This document shows, piece after piece, positions 12,185 through 25,469 of a stretch of DNA of 64,000 bases. Each line of letters begins with the position of its first letter. Position 1 is the first letter of the stretch. Both the position numbers and the translations under genes were made by a program. Source of the stretch: Kryptolebias marmoratus (lineage: Eukaryota; Chordata; Actinopteri; Cyprinodontiformes; Rivulidae); NCBI RefSeq assembly GCF_001649575.2, contig NC_051438.1:10024227-10088226 (forward strand), given 5' to 3'. The notes below the pieces were generated by a model that made no database searches, was not told where the DNA came from, and worked only from the letters and a program-made list of their open reading frames with translations.

Positions 12185-12550
12185 GTCAACCCTCTTTAAA
12201 CCACTGCACCGATTTCAATAAAACTTTCAGCAGGTAGTTTTAAAATAAAACTTCTACAACTGATTAACATTTAAAGTCAAAGTCCAATTCAAGAAGGCCA
12301 CTACAGCTAACTGATATGAGCCCACACAGAAGTGGATTTAATTCAGTCAATTTAACAAATACTGACACATACTCTGTAAAACTGACAGTGTTGTCACTAT
12401 ATTTGTGTTTCCTTAGGTCGACTAGCTGTAGAGGCCATATTAAATCGCATTGACTCCAAAAGTTAACCAGTCGTAAACGTACATTCAATGATTTTTATTT
12501 ATTTTTTGACCGTTTCATTAAAATGGTTCATGAGATAATTTCCTAACACA
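12185..12550. repeat. Family A repeat, two units joined head to head (inverted pair)
   Basis: The left half (12185-12365) reads forward: AAACCACTGCACCGATTTCA, CCAATTCAAGAAGGCCACTA, GGATTTAATTCAGTCAATTT. The right half (12370-12550) reads in reverse: GTCGACTAGCTGTAGAGGCC, CCAAAAGTTAACCAGTCGTA, CATTAAAATGGTTCATGAGA. The arms can fold on each other around about 12366, unlike the direct tandem arrays elsewhere. Confidence 0.65.
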
Positions 12551-12649
12551 CAAACAAAATGACAAACGCAGACACGAGCAATTACATAATCACCCACTTA
12601 GAGGGACTGGACCATTCAGTAGGAGTATTTTGTCAACATCCAGTATCAG

Positions 12650-13615
12650 AATCAATTTATTATCCAAAGTTTGTCCGACTCATCCACAGTTGTTGGCGTT
12701 ATGCTCCTTTTCAGCTCATTAGCATTGTTGATCCAAACATTTTTCTGCTCCTGTGTAACCAGGTCTTCAGTTATATCTGAGCCAGAGCCCACAGGTTGGC
12801 TCCCGTATCCTCTCTGAGTATGTTTCCCCAGACTTCTCTAAGTCTGCAAGCCAAATTTCTACCTTCTTTGTTTTGGGGATTTTCTCATTTTTTCTGCTCC
12901 TCAGCATGTAAAATGCAGCTAAATCCAATTGAGATCAGGTGATTCACTCAGGCAGTCGAGGATAAACCACCTCCTCAAAGTCACTGATTTTAGAATTTGA
13001 ATATGTGTTTCATTTATTTATTTACTTTTTTTCTGCATAAACCCCACAATTCCTGGTGCCTTTGTTTAAACGTAGACCCGCTGAGCACACATACAAAAGG
13101 CCACTTCTTTTCACAGTCAGAGCCATTGTAGAGGCACACATTCAACTAGTTTTCTTCCATCAATTTGTTCAAGATGTTTCTGCCATCTGTTTGTAAAAAC
13201 TACTAAATGAACCCATTTTTGAGTCTATGTTTTTAATTTTTGGTTTTGCGTTTTTTTGAGGCTTATTAGAACTTTGCCTCTTGAGGTGAATCCTTCGAGG
13301 TTTGCTTTATGAAGTCCTCTCTTGATTGTTGACAAGGAAACACACATGCCTACATCCTGGAGAACATTCTTGACTTGATGAGCCACCATAAAGAGCTTTT
13401 ATCGTGATTTTCTTCCTCCTACTCACAAGGCTCGAGCTCCTCAGTCTGCCTGTTTGATTCCCCTTTTGTCATTTTTATGCACGCACACTGATGAATGAAA
13501 CAATTTGTTGATTTCTGCTGTGACCTTTGGAGTCTCTAACAGATCTGTTTGTTTTTTCTTGGTATTGTTTTTTTTTCTTCCTTGTTCATAATGACCTATT
13601 TACTCCTATTGACAG
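12650..13615 (-). mobile_element. Second, different Tc1-like transposase relic
   Basis: The minus-strand translation of about 13395 down to 13255 reads VAHQVKNVLQDVG, MCVSLSTIKRGLHKAN and LEGFTSRGKVLISL. That matches the bipartite DNA-binding part of fish Tc1 transposases (..QIKNILQDVGV.VSKSTIKR.L....GF.AR.KPL.S..). Further 3' the frame decays (FTNRWQKHLEQIDGRKL near 13190-13140) and catalytic motifs are not recoverable by eye. The boundaries are approximate. It belongs to a different subfamily from the 35.5 kb element. Confidence 0.65.
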
Positions 13616-15292
13616 AATGTTCCACAGGAATATACTGTACCTATTACTAGAAAATCTCTGAAGAAATTTTAAAAGGTGCCAACGCAGCTACTGCTGCTCA
13701 ACTTTCTTCCAAAAAGACAAAATGCTGACATTTTAGCAGGAAATGTTAAAGCTGCTGCTGGTGGCTTATTAGGGTCACCATGGTAACCACACATCTCTGT
13801 CTCTCACTCCTTGTCAGCACTCCTAAAAACATAGATAGACAGAAACATAGAGTAAAAAGTAAGCCTTAAACAACAGTCTCTATGCAAAAACTACAAGTTG
13901 TATTGGAGTAATTCCTAAACCATAAGTGGCAGAAGTGTCTGGCTGCCATGCATTTCAATTTCTATGTGCTTACAGGGGTTTTTTGTAGGAGATGTGACAA
14001 TATACTTCCAGTTTTGAAGAGAAAATTCTGAGCTCTGATATAATGGAAGTATATGAAAGTTTGGGTGTGCACTCTCTGCATTCAGAGAAGATTTGAGAGA
14101 AACGCTGAAGTACAACACCAATGACAGACATGTTGGGTAAAGGAAAACACAAATGCCTACATTTTGATGTGTAAACTGTGTAAGAAATGTAAAGAAATGT
14201 TGAAATAAGAAGAGTTTGTTTGCAAAAAATGGGATGTACAACAGCTCAAAAGTTGTACATCTCATGGTCATGGTAAAATCTCCCCGAAAATCCTAAAACC
14301 TAAACTGCAATTGTGTAAAAACCAAAGAGGATGTCAGAATGCAAGGTGTGTCACATAAAGTCCAACTTTTTTATGACCTGTTTAAACTTTGAATAATATT
14401 TCCACTGTGACGTAGAAGTAAGGTTTTCTCACCATTTCACCAAAATCCTGATGTTGAGCAAGTAGAAATCTGCTGTGTGAGGAGTAACAAACCAAATTTT
14501 GTGACAAAAACGGAAGAATAACTACAGAAAACAATGGTGCTTCAATGCTTATGCATTGGCACGCTTGATCATGAAAAATAATTATATTTGTCAATTGAAA
14601 TAAGTAGTTTGTGTTAAAAGGTGGTGTTATTTATTGTTTGGACTGAAATAATGAATTAATGTTCTGCTATGTGTTGTAACATCTGATCAATAATATATAT
14701 ATACTTTTTTGTTACTGCATATTGTTTTGGGGTTTTTTTGCTTGTTTTTGCATATTAACATTTTCTTGGATATTTTGCATTTATATATTTTTTGCTTTCT
14801 AGCATGAAATCCATCTTCCTAATCCCTAATTCTGTTTGGCTGTGTCTGTTATACACAGAACACCAATACGTTTAATTAAAATGCCAATAAGACGATTAAT
14901 TATGGGTTCACATTGTTCACACCTGACACAAATAGGATTCAGAGTTTTACAATAAAATCCAGATCTCTTTGAACCCACAGCCAAGAGATACCGATCTTTA
15001 TCTGACCTCTGCAAAGTTATTCAACTATTTTTTTTTTGTTTTAATTTTTAGTCCATTTAGCCAAAGCCATTCAAACCATTACAGTATAGCTCTTCTAACC
15101 AAGGATATGGCTTCCAATAAGGACAGTGAGGGCATTTCTGTGAAATTTGATAGTTGAGTTTTATAGAGCTGAGACTATCGAGCCAAAAGACTCATTAATT
15201 TCCCATTTGAATGATATTAAAATTTATTTCCAGTGTATATCTTCATAATGGGAAATCAAATTATGTATGCTGCACAAAGATCAAATCGACAG

Positions 15293-15324
<32 letters not shown>
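15293..15324 (+). repeat. (TA)n(TG)n compound microsatellite
   Basis: About 10 TA units passing into about 5 TG units. Confidence 0.95.
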
Positions 15325-15783
15325 GTAAAAATTTGTTTAGGGTAAAGTCCAAGCCATAAACTGTGGCCCTGTTTATGAAACACTCTTATGAGCTGTGTGT
15401 TGCACATTGGTGAATATTACCTGCATATGTGCACCGTAGCTCATTAATCATCCTCACCTTTGTTTGAGAATGAACGTATTTGTTGAGATAACAGAGCTCT
15501 GCTGCTCCATGCTGTTTCCAGAATGAGACAAATGCTTGTGAAAGCTGTCTCTGCGTGAGGCTTTAGCATGACCACTGCTCCGGCAGTTTTGATTGAATCC
15601 CAGTTTGACTGGGTTTGACTCGGTCCATCTGTGCAACTGTCCTTGGCCTCAGTTTAAGGTTCAGGCTACAGAGGAGGGGCGGGGAGTTATCACACTGAGA
15701 GGCTGTTAGGGTCATTATAGCCCTCTGCTTCGATATTTTCCCCGTTTTTTGATGGGAGCCAAATGTTGTGCTGGAATCCCAGT

Positions 15784-15803
15784 GTCTGTCTGTCTGTCTG
15801 TCT
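15784..15803 (+). repeat. (TCTG)n tetranucleotide tract
   Basis: Five TCTG units. Confidence 0.9.
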
Positions 15804-16596
15804 TTGTTCCCGTCTCTCACCATCCTGTCCGGGGCTGTGCCAGCACAGCTGTGAGCGGCAGTGTGTAATAAAAGTCTAATGCAAGCAGCTGCTGGGGGTT
15901 TAAACTGTAATGAGATGGTGTGTGAGATTACCACACTTCGCTAGTCACTGAGAGAAAGCCTGGCACCCCAACAACACTGCGCCCCCCGCCCCCCCAATAG
16001 TACAATTACACTTTAGATATGGCTAATAGAATACACACACAAGGCCTGTAAGCAAGAGGCATAATAAGCTTTAGCGTCTTCCCTTTCTGTTCCTTCGTCT
16101 CTCCCTCACATCACCACAGCTGCAGGGAGAGCATCCACTCAAAGGAGCTGCTGTAAACTGCGAGGGGCAGATGTAAAAACCAGAGACAGCGTTTCTGAAA
16201 TCAAAGGCACGCCTCGTCAGAAAATTCCCACAGAGGGGGACAGTTTTTTTTTTTATCAAGTTTGAAAGCTGGAAAACACAGTTTGCCTGCTTACATCATC
16301 CCGACAAATAATTCAGTCCTTGAGTCATGAATAGTTGAAAGCTCTGTGTCAACTTCATTAGTCATCGGGGGAGTTTGTAGTACGGGATGTATGCGTAGCC
16401 ACATGGCGTCCATACATTTCAGGGGAAGGATTACAATAGGAAGGAGTCGTTGCTGCAGAGCTTTTGTCATGTGCTACTTTATCATGCAAAATCTTTTCTT
16501 CTCTCGTTTCTTTCTTCCTCCCTCTTCATTGTCTTGCGTATTTTCCATTGTCATCTCTTTCTGTGCCTCTCCTATGTTCTCCTTTCGTCTTTCTCT

Positions 16597-16614
16597 TGCT
16601 CTCTCTCTCTCTCT
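16597..16614 (+). repeat. (CT)n tract in a pyrimidine-rich stretch
   Basis: Short CT tract inside a pyrimidine-rich stretch of about 120 bp (about 16495-16620). It produces leucine/serine-rich spurious frames. Confidence 0.9.
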
Positions 16615-19084
16615 TTGCCTCGTCCCATTATTGGAGCTCCATCATAGGAATGATAGGATGAATGTAGGAACATAAAAGTCCTTGTTATGATTCCGACACC
16701 TCTACTGAGGTTTAATGAAAGTTCAGGGTTTCGGGGTGTGAGGCGTCTGTACCTGTCATAGCAGCTCTGCAATAATAGGCCCAAAGGTGCCACCGCCTCA
16801 TCGCAGTGGAGGGCAGGGGGTGGGGGTGGGGGCTCTTCTGAATGCATACTGCTCTTCATTACCTCATGCAGAAGGCTAAACTCCAGCTTCACAGCTCTGC
16901 GGGGCTGAATATTGTGAATGTGACCCCAGGGAGGAGAGCAGCAGAATTTCAATATGCTACTGGGTCAGTATTATTCCATACCTGAATGCAGGGCCTTCCA
17001 GACAATTAGTGGAGAATTATAGAAGGGGCGCCGTTGGGTATTTTACTGAGTCCGTCTCGCCTCTGCATTAGCCTTGGCCTTCCCAGCCAGCAGGGATAAT
17101 TCACATTTTCACACCAAGGGGCTGGTGGAGAGAAAATGGAGCTTCTTAAAGAACTACAATAGGCTCAGTTTTAACAGGTTGTGGAACGCGTCAGGTGAGG
17201 TGATTCTCGTTATTCAATTTATAAATGTTTATGTGTGTTGTAAATGGTTGTCACTCATTAGAAAAGTTGCTTTCAGGCCAAACAGTTCTAATGGCTCTTA
17301 TAACAACTGTTAGTTCCACTATGGACCACTTAAAAGACCTGCATCTCTCTTTTCTGTTTGCTTTCGCACCACCAGAGGAACGTTGTGATTGCATAACACT
17401 GGAGCAGAGTTAGAAAGACAATCAATTCAGATGGGGGGTCTTAGAGGTGAAGACTCCAGTTCAAAGAGCACCTCATGGCAGACAGAAGCAACAAGTGAGT
17501 ATTGTCTCCTCTGGTATGTAGTTTTGTTTTACAGCAAACAAAATTATAAAGACTACAATATATTCTCTAGTGACACACCTTTAATTTGCTAAAATTGTGT
17601 CTAATAATGAGTGTGCAAACGAGTACAAAATCCAAAGTAATCTTAGTTTAAATATACTAGTCAATCATTATGCTAAAGCTCCTCTTTTAGACCACACCTA
17701 ACAGACGATCATAAACAAAATACCTCTGCTAATTATTTGTTCTCTTCATTATAAAATGTGTGCACCTACAGAACGACCTCTAATGATTATAAAGGTTGTA
17801 AAAGGGCCCTCTGCAGTCCAAAAGCACCAATACTCACTCTGCAGGAGCCTGCTGCAACAGCACTAACAGAAACGGAGTGCCCCGCAAACTGTGACTTTTG
17901 GACTTGCAGAGTTTCGTACAAAATACATCGCAGTGTGCTGTTTTTGACTTCTGTTGCTAATGAATGCTAAAAACTAACCTGATAAATTGATAAATGTGTG
18001 TGTGTGATATCACATACGTCTCATCGCAGCATATACTGCATCTACCAAAAGTCTTTTTAGTCCTAAAAACTTTTCCATGTTTTTAGGTTCATGCAGCTGA
18101 TTTGCTCCGTTGTGATTTGCCAAATTTTGTTTTGGCTTGTTTAGAAATATTTTTAAAAAAAAAAACATTTCCCGAACTTTCAGTGACTTAATTTGTGTTT
18201 TGACTTCACAAAAAGTTATTTGATGATCTGGCCACGGAGGCGAGCTTTGCAAATCCTAATTTCTCTTCAGTGTGCGGTAAGGCTTTAGGAAACATGTTAT
18301 TGTAAAGAATCAAGAGATCTGTAGCTCCTGAACTCTTGGATTCCCTCTTGGAGACACCAACACCCCACTCAAGTCATGAAAACACCTTACAGGTGATGAT
18401 GGTGGCAGGCCAGGATTTTCTTTTTCTGTCGTTCTTTATTTCTTTCAGCTTTGTCTTTACTAACGACAACTTTTGACATACAGGGGCTGAAGTAGCTGCT
18501 AGTGTTAGCATCACTGTCCAGATTGTATTACTGCATAGGTTGCTCTAATGTTGAAGTACATTTTCATGGCCATGTGCAGTCTTCTCCAGATAGTTTTTTT
18601 TTAAACACATACCCCCCCTTCAAAAAAATCATACTGTTTTACACAAAAGCTAAAGTGCCAATTCTACGACACGAGGAAGAACATTCTTAGCTTGGATAAA
18701 GATTCGCTCAAACCAGTTGTATTTTGTTCTTCCTTTGACACTATTTACATCTTTTTCTTAGTTATTAATCATTTCATCCCACACAGTTTAATGGTGACAG
18801 GAGCATGACAAAGCCAAACAAACACACACAAAAAAAACCTCTAAAAAATGCTTCAATGTTGTTTTGGTTTGAAGGACATACAGTGACATTGAGCATGTAC
18901 AAATAGGCTGCTATGTCATTGTATCTGAGAGAGTCCTTATCTCCTGACTGCATGAATAAGCTGAGCGTTTAAAAATCTTCACTGTGAAAAGCTTGGTTTT
19001 TTTAAATATAATTTATTTTCTCACCAAAAACGTTATTTGTATGTTGACAGGAGGTGGAAACACAGCAGGGAATAACAGTTTTAA

Positions 19085-19330
19085 AAATATCAAGAGAAGT
19101 GTAGAGGGGCCCTTTGGCCCTATCTACACGGAAAACAGGTTTTCTAAAACCATCTTCTTCGCTTGTCTCAGAAATTATCTTTGTTCAACACCGTTTACAG
19201 AAATGTCATCATCCACACAGAAACACAAAACCCAATGTGGACACAAGGCTAAAACAATAATGAAAGAAAAAAAAAATCATGTATTCACAAAACGCCATTT
19301 TCGTGTGGATCGTCCCTTGATTTTCGATTA
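19085..19330. repeat. Possible MITE fragment
   Basis: GGGGCCCTTTGGCCCTATCT ACACGGAAAAC on the left and CGCCATTTTCGTGTGGATCG near 19320 on the right are partly inverted versions of each other (a CCACACGAAAA or CTACACGGAAAA core). This recalls small fish MITEs that begin with a CCACACGGAAAC motif. Low certainty. Confidence 0.4.
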
Positions 19331-22300
19331 GAGTTTGGAGCATAATGTGGTGTCAAACTATAAAATTTTACTAACACTGACCTAATTCCTTTAAGGCCAG
19401 ACTTTAAAACACTTTTAATATGCAATGTGGAACTGTTCTTGAGTGAAGGGGGTAAATAAAAAAAGGAAGTGAAAAACAGGCATCTCAGACCTGGAACTCA
19501 ACAAGCCTTTTGGTTTGGATTCAGACGCCTTTTTCCTTCATTGCTTTCGTGATCCATGAACTTTCCCTTCGGCTTACTCTGCAAAAAGAGCAGCTCCCTG
19601 TGCCTCAAAAACTGACAGAAAGTGCTCTCGATAAAACATTACTATGTGACAATATGTTGATATTTAGAGTGCGCTTGTGTTTTCACCTTAGGTGCAGCTT
19701 TGAGCTTTTAAATTGCTTGCCGTAAGGTTTTATCATCTCACTGCAGATGAGGCCTGTCCCATTATAAATGCAAAGGATCATCAAGTCATTAAAGTAGTAT
19801 TGGAGTCTAGACTCTGAATAGGCAGCCTTATCAGCACACTCCGCCACTCATTTCATTAGCCCACCTCGTCTTGTCATTATCATCAGGAGCCGATATCGTC
19901 TGCTGGAGATAACAGTTGTCATTTAACCACACTACAGCCCTTTGATTAAAGTGATCTATTAAGTAACATTCTGTCATTTTGCAGAGAATCCATCTCTTCA
20001 TCTACACGCAGCAATGCAGGTAATTACGAGATGACATGATTATAACAGAACGTTGAGCAGAATTCCCAATCAGCAGGCATCAACAGTAACTCACAGAAAC
20101 CCAAACGATTCTGTTCAAGCCTCCGCCGGCCCGCCTGTGCTCGTCTTGTCGTCTGCTCGTCATGCGACGCCGCCGCACTCCGGCTCACCGCTCGCAGTGG
20201 AATGCTCATTGCCACATGAGATCTTCATAGTATCTGGGCCTTCTCCTTCTGGAACGTGTGTTCCAGCTGTTACCACTCTGCGGAGTTGTGAGGTTATAAT
20301 GAGCATGGAAGCAGCTGCTTCCTCCTACAGTAGAGGCCCCAGCCTCTCTAATCCTGATCATTAAGAAAGGAAAGGGTGTGGAGAGGCAGAGCCGCTCAGA
20401 CAAGTGGGCCTCTGCACCCCGGGACTGACTGCGGAGACTTGAGTTACCCGACCGTTTTATTAGCCGGACCAGCAGGTATGGAACCCTATTGATCTGCCTG
20501 AAAGTGGTAAAAAGAATTAAGTTATGTGAGACAGCTGGAGCAAACGACTACAAAGAGGTGCCGCCATTTTAGTTTCGCCCATCAGACGGCGTTGAAGTCG
20601 CTCAGCCAAGATAAAGACACAGTAGCCCGACGGGAAGCGTATTCCCACAGCCCTAACCCCGCAGCGCATAAACCCAATCTCACATACAAAATATCAGATA
20701 TGAAATATTTATATCTTGACCTTTCTCAGTAATGATTCCATGATTTAATTTTCTCTGGCTTTACCTTAAAGTGCAGAGAGAATACAAAACAGTCTAAAGA
20801 AGTCAGCAGGAGGGACCAAGATGATCTATAGAGGCGGTGACATTTGCATTCAGCTTGTAAATACCAACAACACTCAGGCAGTTTATTCATAGGCCTCGCC
20901 TCGCCCGCTCCTGTACTGTCTCTCAATAAGCCTTAATTACGTTGGCAAAAGGCATCTTGCTCTGTCTTCTAGTTTCACTCTTTAATACTCGGAGCGGAAA
21001 CAGATGAGTGGGTGAAATCTAAATCAGGACGATATCTGATGCAGGAGGTGTAAATCGCAGACCATGAATATGGCGTCGTTTGGGCAAAATATATGGAAGC
21101 ACATACCATGGAATGTACAGATGTAAAGTTAATAGTGTTACATTTAGAATAACAAGCCCACTCAACCTTGTCACGGTTCAGCCGATGTGTAACTGCACCC
21201 AGAGCGGTGACACTAATAAGACTGTGTCTTTGAAGGAGTTTTATGTAGATTAGTAATATGCTAATTTGAAGCATGACCTCGGTGTTTGCCGGAGAAAATC
21301 TGTCTCTTTTTTGATCTGCATATTAATGCCCAACGAATAGATGGAAGCCGAGACATGAAAGGGTTTAATAAAATCAGCAGGTAAAATGCAGCCTCATAAT
21401 TAATCCCACGAAGAGGAAGACTTCCGCAGACAATGGTCGCACCTCGGATTCATAATTGGGCTCTTTATTGATATTCCACTGCCTCTCCAGCACATCACCT
21501 GAAACAGTGATTAATCTTTCACACCAAGAAGGACGAAAAAGAAAAAAAAAAACTGTGGTGAGACGTGCCTAACTTCCTCCAGTACCTTTGGCACAACACG
21601 TACCAAGAGCAGAATCCTGAATTATCTCAGCCAGACTCATCCCCAGCCCCTCCCCTCAGCGATAAATACACAAACTAGCAGAATTGCTAACTAAAGTCAT
21701 TTTTCACCAAGAAACACAAATGTAGGGCCGGTTCCTGGGATCGGCCGTGGCTTTTCACGTGTGATGGTCTGTCATTGCGTTTGCTCTACCTAACCTCCCT
21801 TGACACCTGGAGTCAGGGACCCCCCTCCAAATCTGTAATATTCAATCTTCCTGACAGCTCTGCTAATGACCAGAAGGAACCAAAACAGAGCTAATAGGTG
21901 AGCCTCAAAATTGCTTTCAAATTATCCCCGATAATGATTCCCGTCCAAGTAATAAACTCGGCAGCGAGCGTGTGTGTGTGTGTGTGTGTGTGCGTGCGGT
22001 TGTGAGTGTGAGTGAGTGGCAGTGTGTTTATGTCAGGAGAATGTAGAATGGCAGGGCTAATTATCAGCACTATTAAAGGTAAGTACATCCAGCTGCATCC
22101 CGGACAAGTCCTAATGAAGGACAGCAGACGAGCTGGACTCTTTCATCTGTCTCCTGTTGTTGGTCAGAACCTCTGCGCCGCTGCCTGCTTCGGTTTCTGC
22201 TCCAACTCGTCTGTCAGCCTCACGTCTCACGCTGAGACACGCTTTATTGCTTTGGTGTTTATTTCACGAGCCTGCGGGAGAACTCATCCAAAACTTTCCC

Positions 22301-22883
22301 TATGATGCACATTTTTCGAATTATAAATGTTAGTGCTGGGAAAGAATTTATTAGGAAAATTTGGGAACTTTTTGTTAATGAACTGAATTAGAGGGTTTTT
22401 TTTATGTTTGCACTGCTGTCATTCTCAGGCTATGCAACACTGTAATGAGAACATTTGTTGTATATATTAACGCTGTACATAAATTCAAACTCTAAGGAAA
22501 CTATTTGCTTTAGTTTTGAAGGTGAAATCACTTTTTCCCATGCTTGCATGATAAAGGATAAAATCTGTGCAACAGTTTAAGGCGCAATTTTTTATTTATT
22601 TTTTTAATATAGCATGCCAGATGGTTTTAGTGGATTACATATCTGGACTACAAGCAGGTCATTGTAGCAGCTGGATTCTTTAGGTTCAAAGCCATGATGT
22701 TGGGATTTAAACACATTGTGGTTTTGCATTGTCTTGTTGAAATTAGCAAGACCCTTTGAAAAAAAAGTATGAATTTATAATCATTAATCATATAGCAAGC
22801 TAATGCAGAAACAAGTTAGACACAAAAAGGCACACTTACACTTGTAATTAAAGAAATTGTTCTTATTTGTTTTTAAAACTGTA
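19331..22883. other. Gene-free flank
   Basis: No gene recognised. A short CpG-rich patch is at about 20100-20215, and a TG microsatellite at 21969. A lone consensus donor word (AAAGGTAAGT) at about 22076-22085 has no matching exon. Confidence 0.45.
21969..21992 (+). repeat. (TG)n microsatellite
   Basis: Pure TG tract of 12 units, followed by a GAGT-rich tail. Confidence 0.95.
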
Positions 22884-23162
22884 TAAAGTTTATGAACAAC
22901 TATGGTCCAACCTGTTTTAGATAACTCTTTGAATGTCCATTTGGAGAAACAGATTTTAATTCTGACCAGACTGACAAGCTAATGGCTAGTCCAAGTGGGG
23001 CTAAGACCAGAATGTATAGCTAATATCTTTCTATTTCTATTCCTTAAACAACTCCAGTCTCCAAACTGAGGGTGTTCAAAGAGCTATCTACAACTGGTAA
23101 GATATTAATTGTTTATAAACTTCCACAGAACCCCATTTCAAAAAATCTGAACTATTGTTTTA
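22884..23162 (+). mobile_element. Family B foldback MITE, copy 3 (internally deleted)
   Basis: Only about 280 bp: left-end block TTTATGAACAACTATGG, the GACAAGCTAATGGCTAGTCC block, then directly the right half GAGCTATCTACAACTGGTAA and ACAGAACCCCATTTCA. The CTG-rich centre found in other copies is missing. Confidence 0.7.
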
Positions 23163-24274
23163 TAATCTATTTCATCTTTTTTTTTTTTAGTTTGTTGTTA
23201 AAATCTAAATCTCCACTGCTATCCGTTCCATTTTAATGTTAGTCTTTACAAAGTCACTTTTTCCTCATGTCACGATCACTCTGCCATCGACTCCGAGATC
23301 AAAAAATCATTAAAGAAACTCGCAAGCAAGATGTAAACATTTCCACTTTTAACAAACAGCCGATGTAGTCACTTTCCTGAGTTTTTGTCGCACAAAAAGC
23401 ACCAAACTGTCACGTCTGAAGAGCGATCAATAATTCCACGCTTCCCGTACCAAGAACAAAACGCCGGTTCAGAAACACCCTGCCACATTTGGGCAGTTCA
23501 TGTTTCCTCGTGGAGCGCTCCGAGTGGTTTTCATCTCGGCCTTTTTTTTCCCTAAGTACTGGCAGATTCCAGTAGGTCTTGGAGCTTTTCTCCGAGTGCG
23601 CAGAGAGGATTCCTATGATAAAACATCACATTCCACCCCTTTAATTACTGTAACATGAGGAAGTCATGGTTTAACACATGATGTTCTGCTGCATAAAGGC
23701 TGTAGATCCTTCTCATACATCTTCTCGTAAAGAATTTTTGATGCCAAAAACTAAGAAACCCTCTTTTGTGTAGGACCCTCCTGGACCTCAGTTCTGTGTT
23801 TTTCAACACTTCAGTACAGTCCTCTGGATGCCAACGTGCAATATATCAGTCTCCATTTCTCCTCTAATGCATGTAACATAGCAGTTTGTACATTTCTAAT
23901 CAGTGCTGCATAAATACATCACTGTCAACATGCAGCGCAGCGCTGACTTGTTTCTTCTCTCAAATTACAACCATTGGAAGTGCTCTTAATTTTCCACAGC
24001 TTGTGGATTACGAACGATATAAAATATTTAAAAACCAGCAGTAAAGCACCAGTAGAAAGCATTTTTATAATCAAGCTAAGTATGTGGTGGTCTGTACTTA
24101 ACTAAATGAGAACAGGGCTGTGCACAGACCAAGGTTTGACCTCCACTCTCCACATTCATTTTGCGAACATATGTTGGCCATTTTGCCGGCTCTGGACTGT
24201 GAAACTGAGACAGGGGGAGAGAGGTCTGCCGTGCATGTGAGCATGATCAAACTGGCTGTGAATACTGGGATCGA
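23163..24274. other. No gene seen
   Basis: Ordinary intergenic sequence up to the 24275 duplication; nothing recognised. Confidence 0.45.
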
Positions 24275-24491
24275 ACCAGCGGTTAGCCCTCACGGAGAAA
24301 CATTTGCAAACTGGATGACATGTTTGTGTGATCCGATGCAGATTTTTCTGAGCCGCGCCACGGGGATGGAGGGGGGTTTTTAACCTCGGGCCTTCAGGTT
24401 ATGAACCTCAAATCATTCTTCTCCGTGCGCGAGCACGCTCACACACAGATACGCCTAATTAGGCCACCAATCCCCACCAGCATAAACACTA
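24275..24491 (+). repeat. Direct duplication, copy 1 (about 215 bp)
   Basis: Matches 25470-25683 nearly base for base over long blocks: TTTGCAAACTGGA, GATCC(G/A)(A/C)TGCAG(A/G)TTTTTC, TAACCTCGGGCCT(T/C)CAGG, GAACCTCAAATCATTCT, GAGCACGCTCACACACAG, CCCCACCAGC(A/G)TAAACACT. A forward frame of 87 codons covers part of it, but it does not resemble a protein I know. Confidence 0.8.
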
Positions 24492-25469
24492 AATGTAGAA
24501 TCTCACCTAACTGACACTGCTGGGGACTAGTAGGAGACACAAAACTGTGAGGAAATGTGTAAATTTTTACATGGGATCACACCCAACAACATGTTTAAAC
24601 AAACTTGTGAAATTTGGACCAAATGTCACTGGGAGTTTGGATACACCAACAGAACAAATACACCTCTAACACCAGGAACAAAGTGAAATTTTGGAAATCC
24701 CTTGTGAGTATTGCAGTGCGACTGTTTAACACTAGTTGGAGAAAAAAAAATGCAAGTAAAAGCGCAAAGTTTTTACACTGAATTCGTACATTTGAACAAA
24801 CTTTCGACCAAGATTTGCCAGGCATTCACATACATATTGTAAAAAAAAAAGAATACACATACAGTGCTCTGGAATTACTGAGACTAAATTGAGAAGGGTT
24901 TGAGTCCAGTTCCTGATGTCTGTGAAGTCTGTGACTGTGTTTCAAAGATTTTATTGACCTGTAAAACGTTCAAAATTCCAGTAAGAGTGAGTCCCAGCAA
25001 CTCATGCATGGAAATTAAGAACACCCAGGGACATTTTGAGACATTTTTAAAATGTCTTTGTAAATGCTATTTGCAATTTGTCCCCAACAGTCTGCTGCTG
25101 TTGAGGACTTGTTGGGGACAAAAAAAAACAACTTTAAATTGAAATAAAATATGTAAAATTGTACTTGGAATTACACTGAATTGTTACGATTTTCTGCAAA
25201 TTTTGGCTCAAATTTCACTGGCAGTTTACGTGCATGTCGACAAAAATATACAACTCTAGTGCTCAGGCATTATTGAAACTAAATTAAATGTTTGAGACAA
25301 GATGCAGACATTTGCAATAACTTTGTGACTTTAAAAAAAATTTGTCTCTGGAAATTTTCACACATGTTCAAAATATTTACGATACAAGAATGAGGCGACC
25401 GACGTTTTAAGACGTTTTGGAAACTCCCTTGCAAATGCGATGTGTCCCTAACATTCGCAGCTCGGCGAG

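Larger units (their letters stand above)
13616..19084. other. Gene-free flank
   Basis: No gene recognised. It holds microsatellites at 15293, 15784 and 16597. Frames such as 13915-14271 (-), 15563-15934 (-) and 16346-16675 (+) show no recognisable domain. Confidence 0.45.

Noticed and set aside
22076..22085. Consensus splice donor AAAGGTAAGT
   Set aside because: No plausible acceptor-bounded open exon before it; such words occur by chance.
24120..24383. 87-codon plus frame overlapping the duplication
   Set aside because: The second duplication copy does not preserve the frame, so it is unlikely to be coding.
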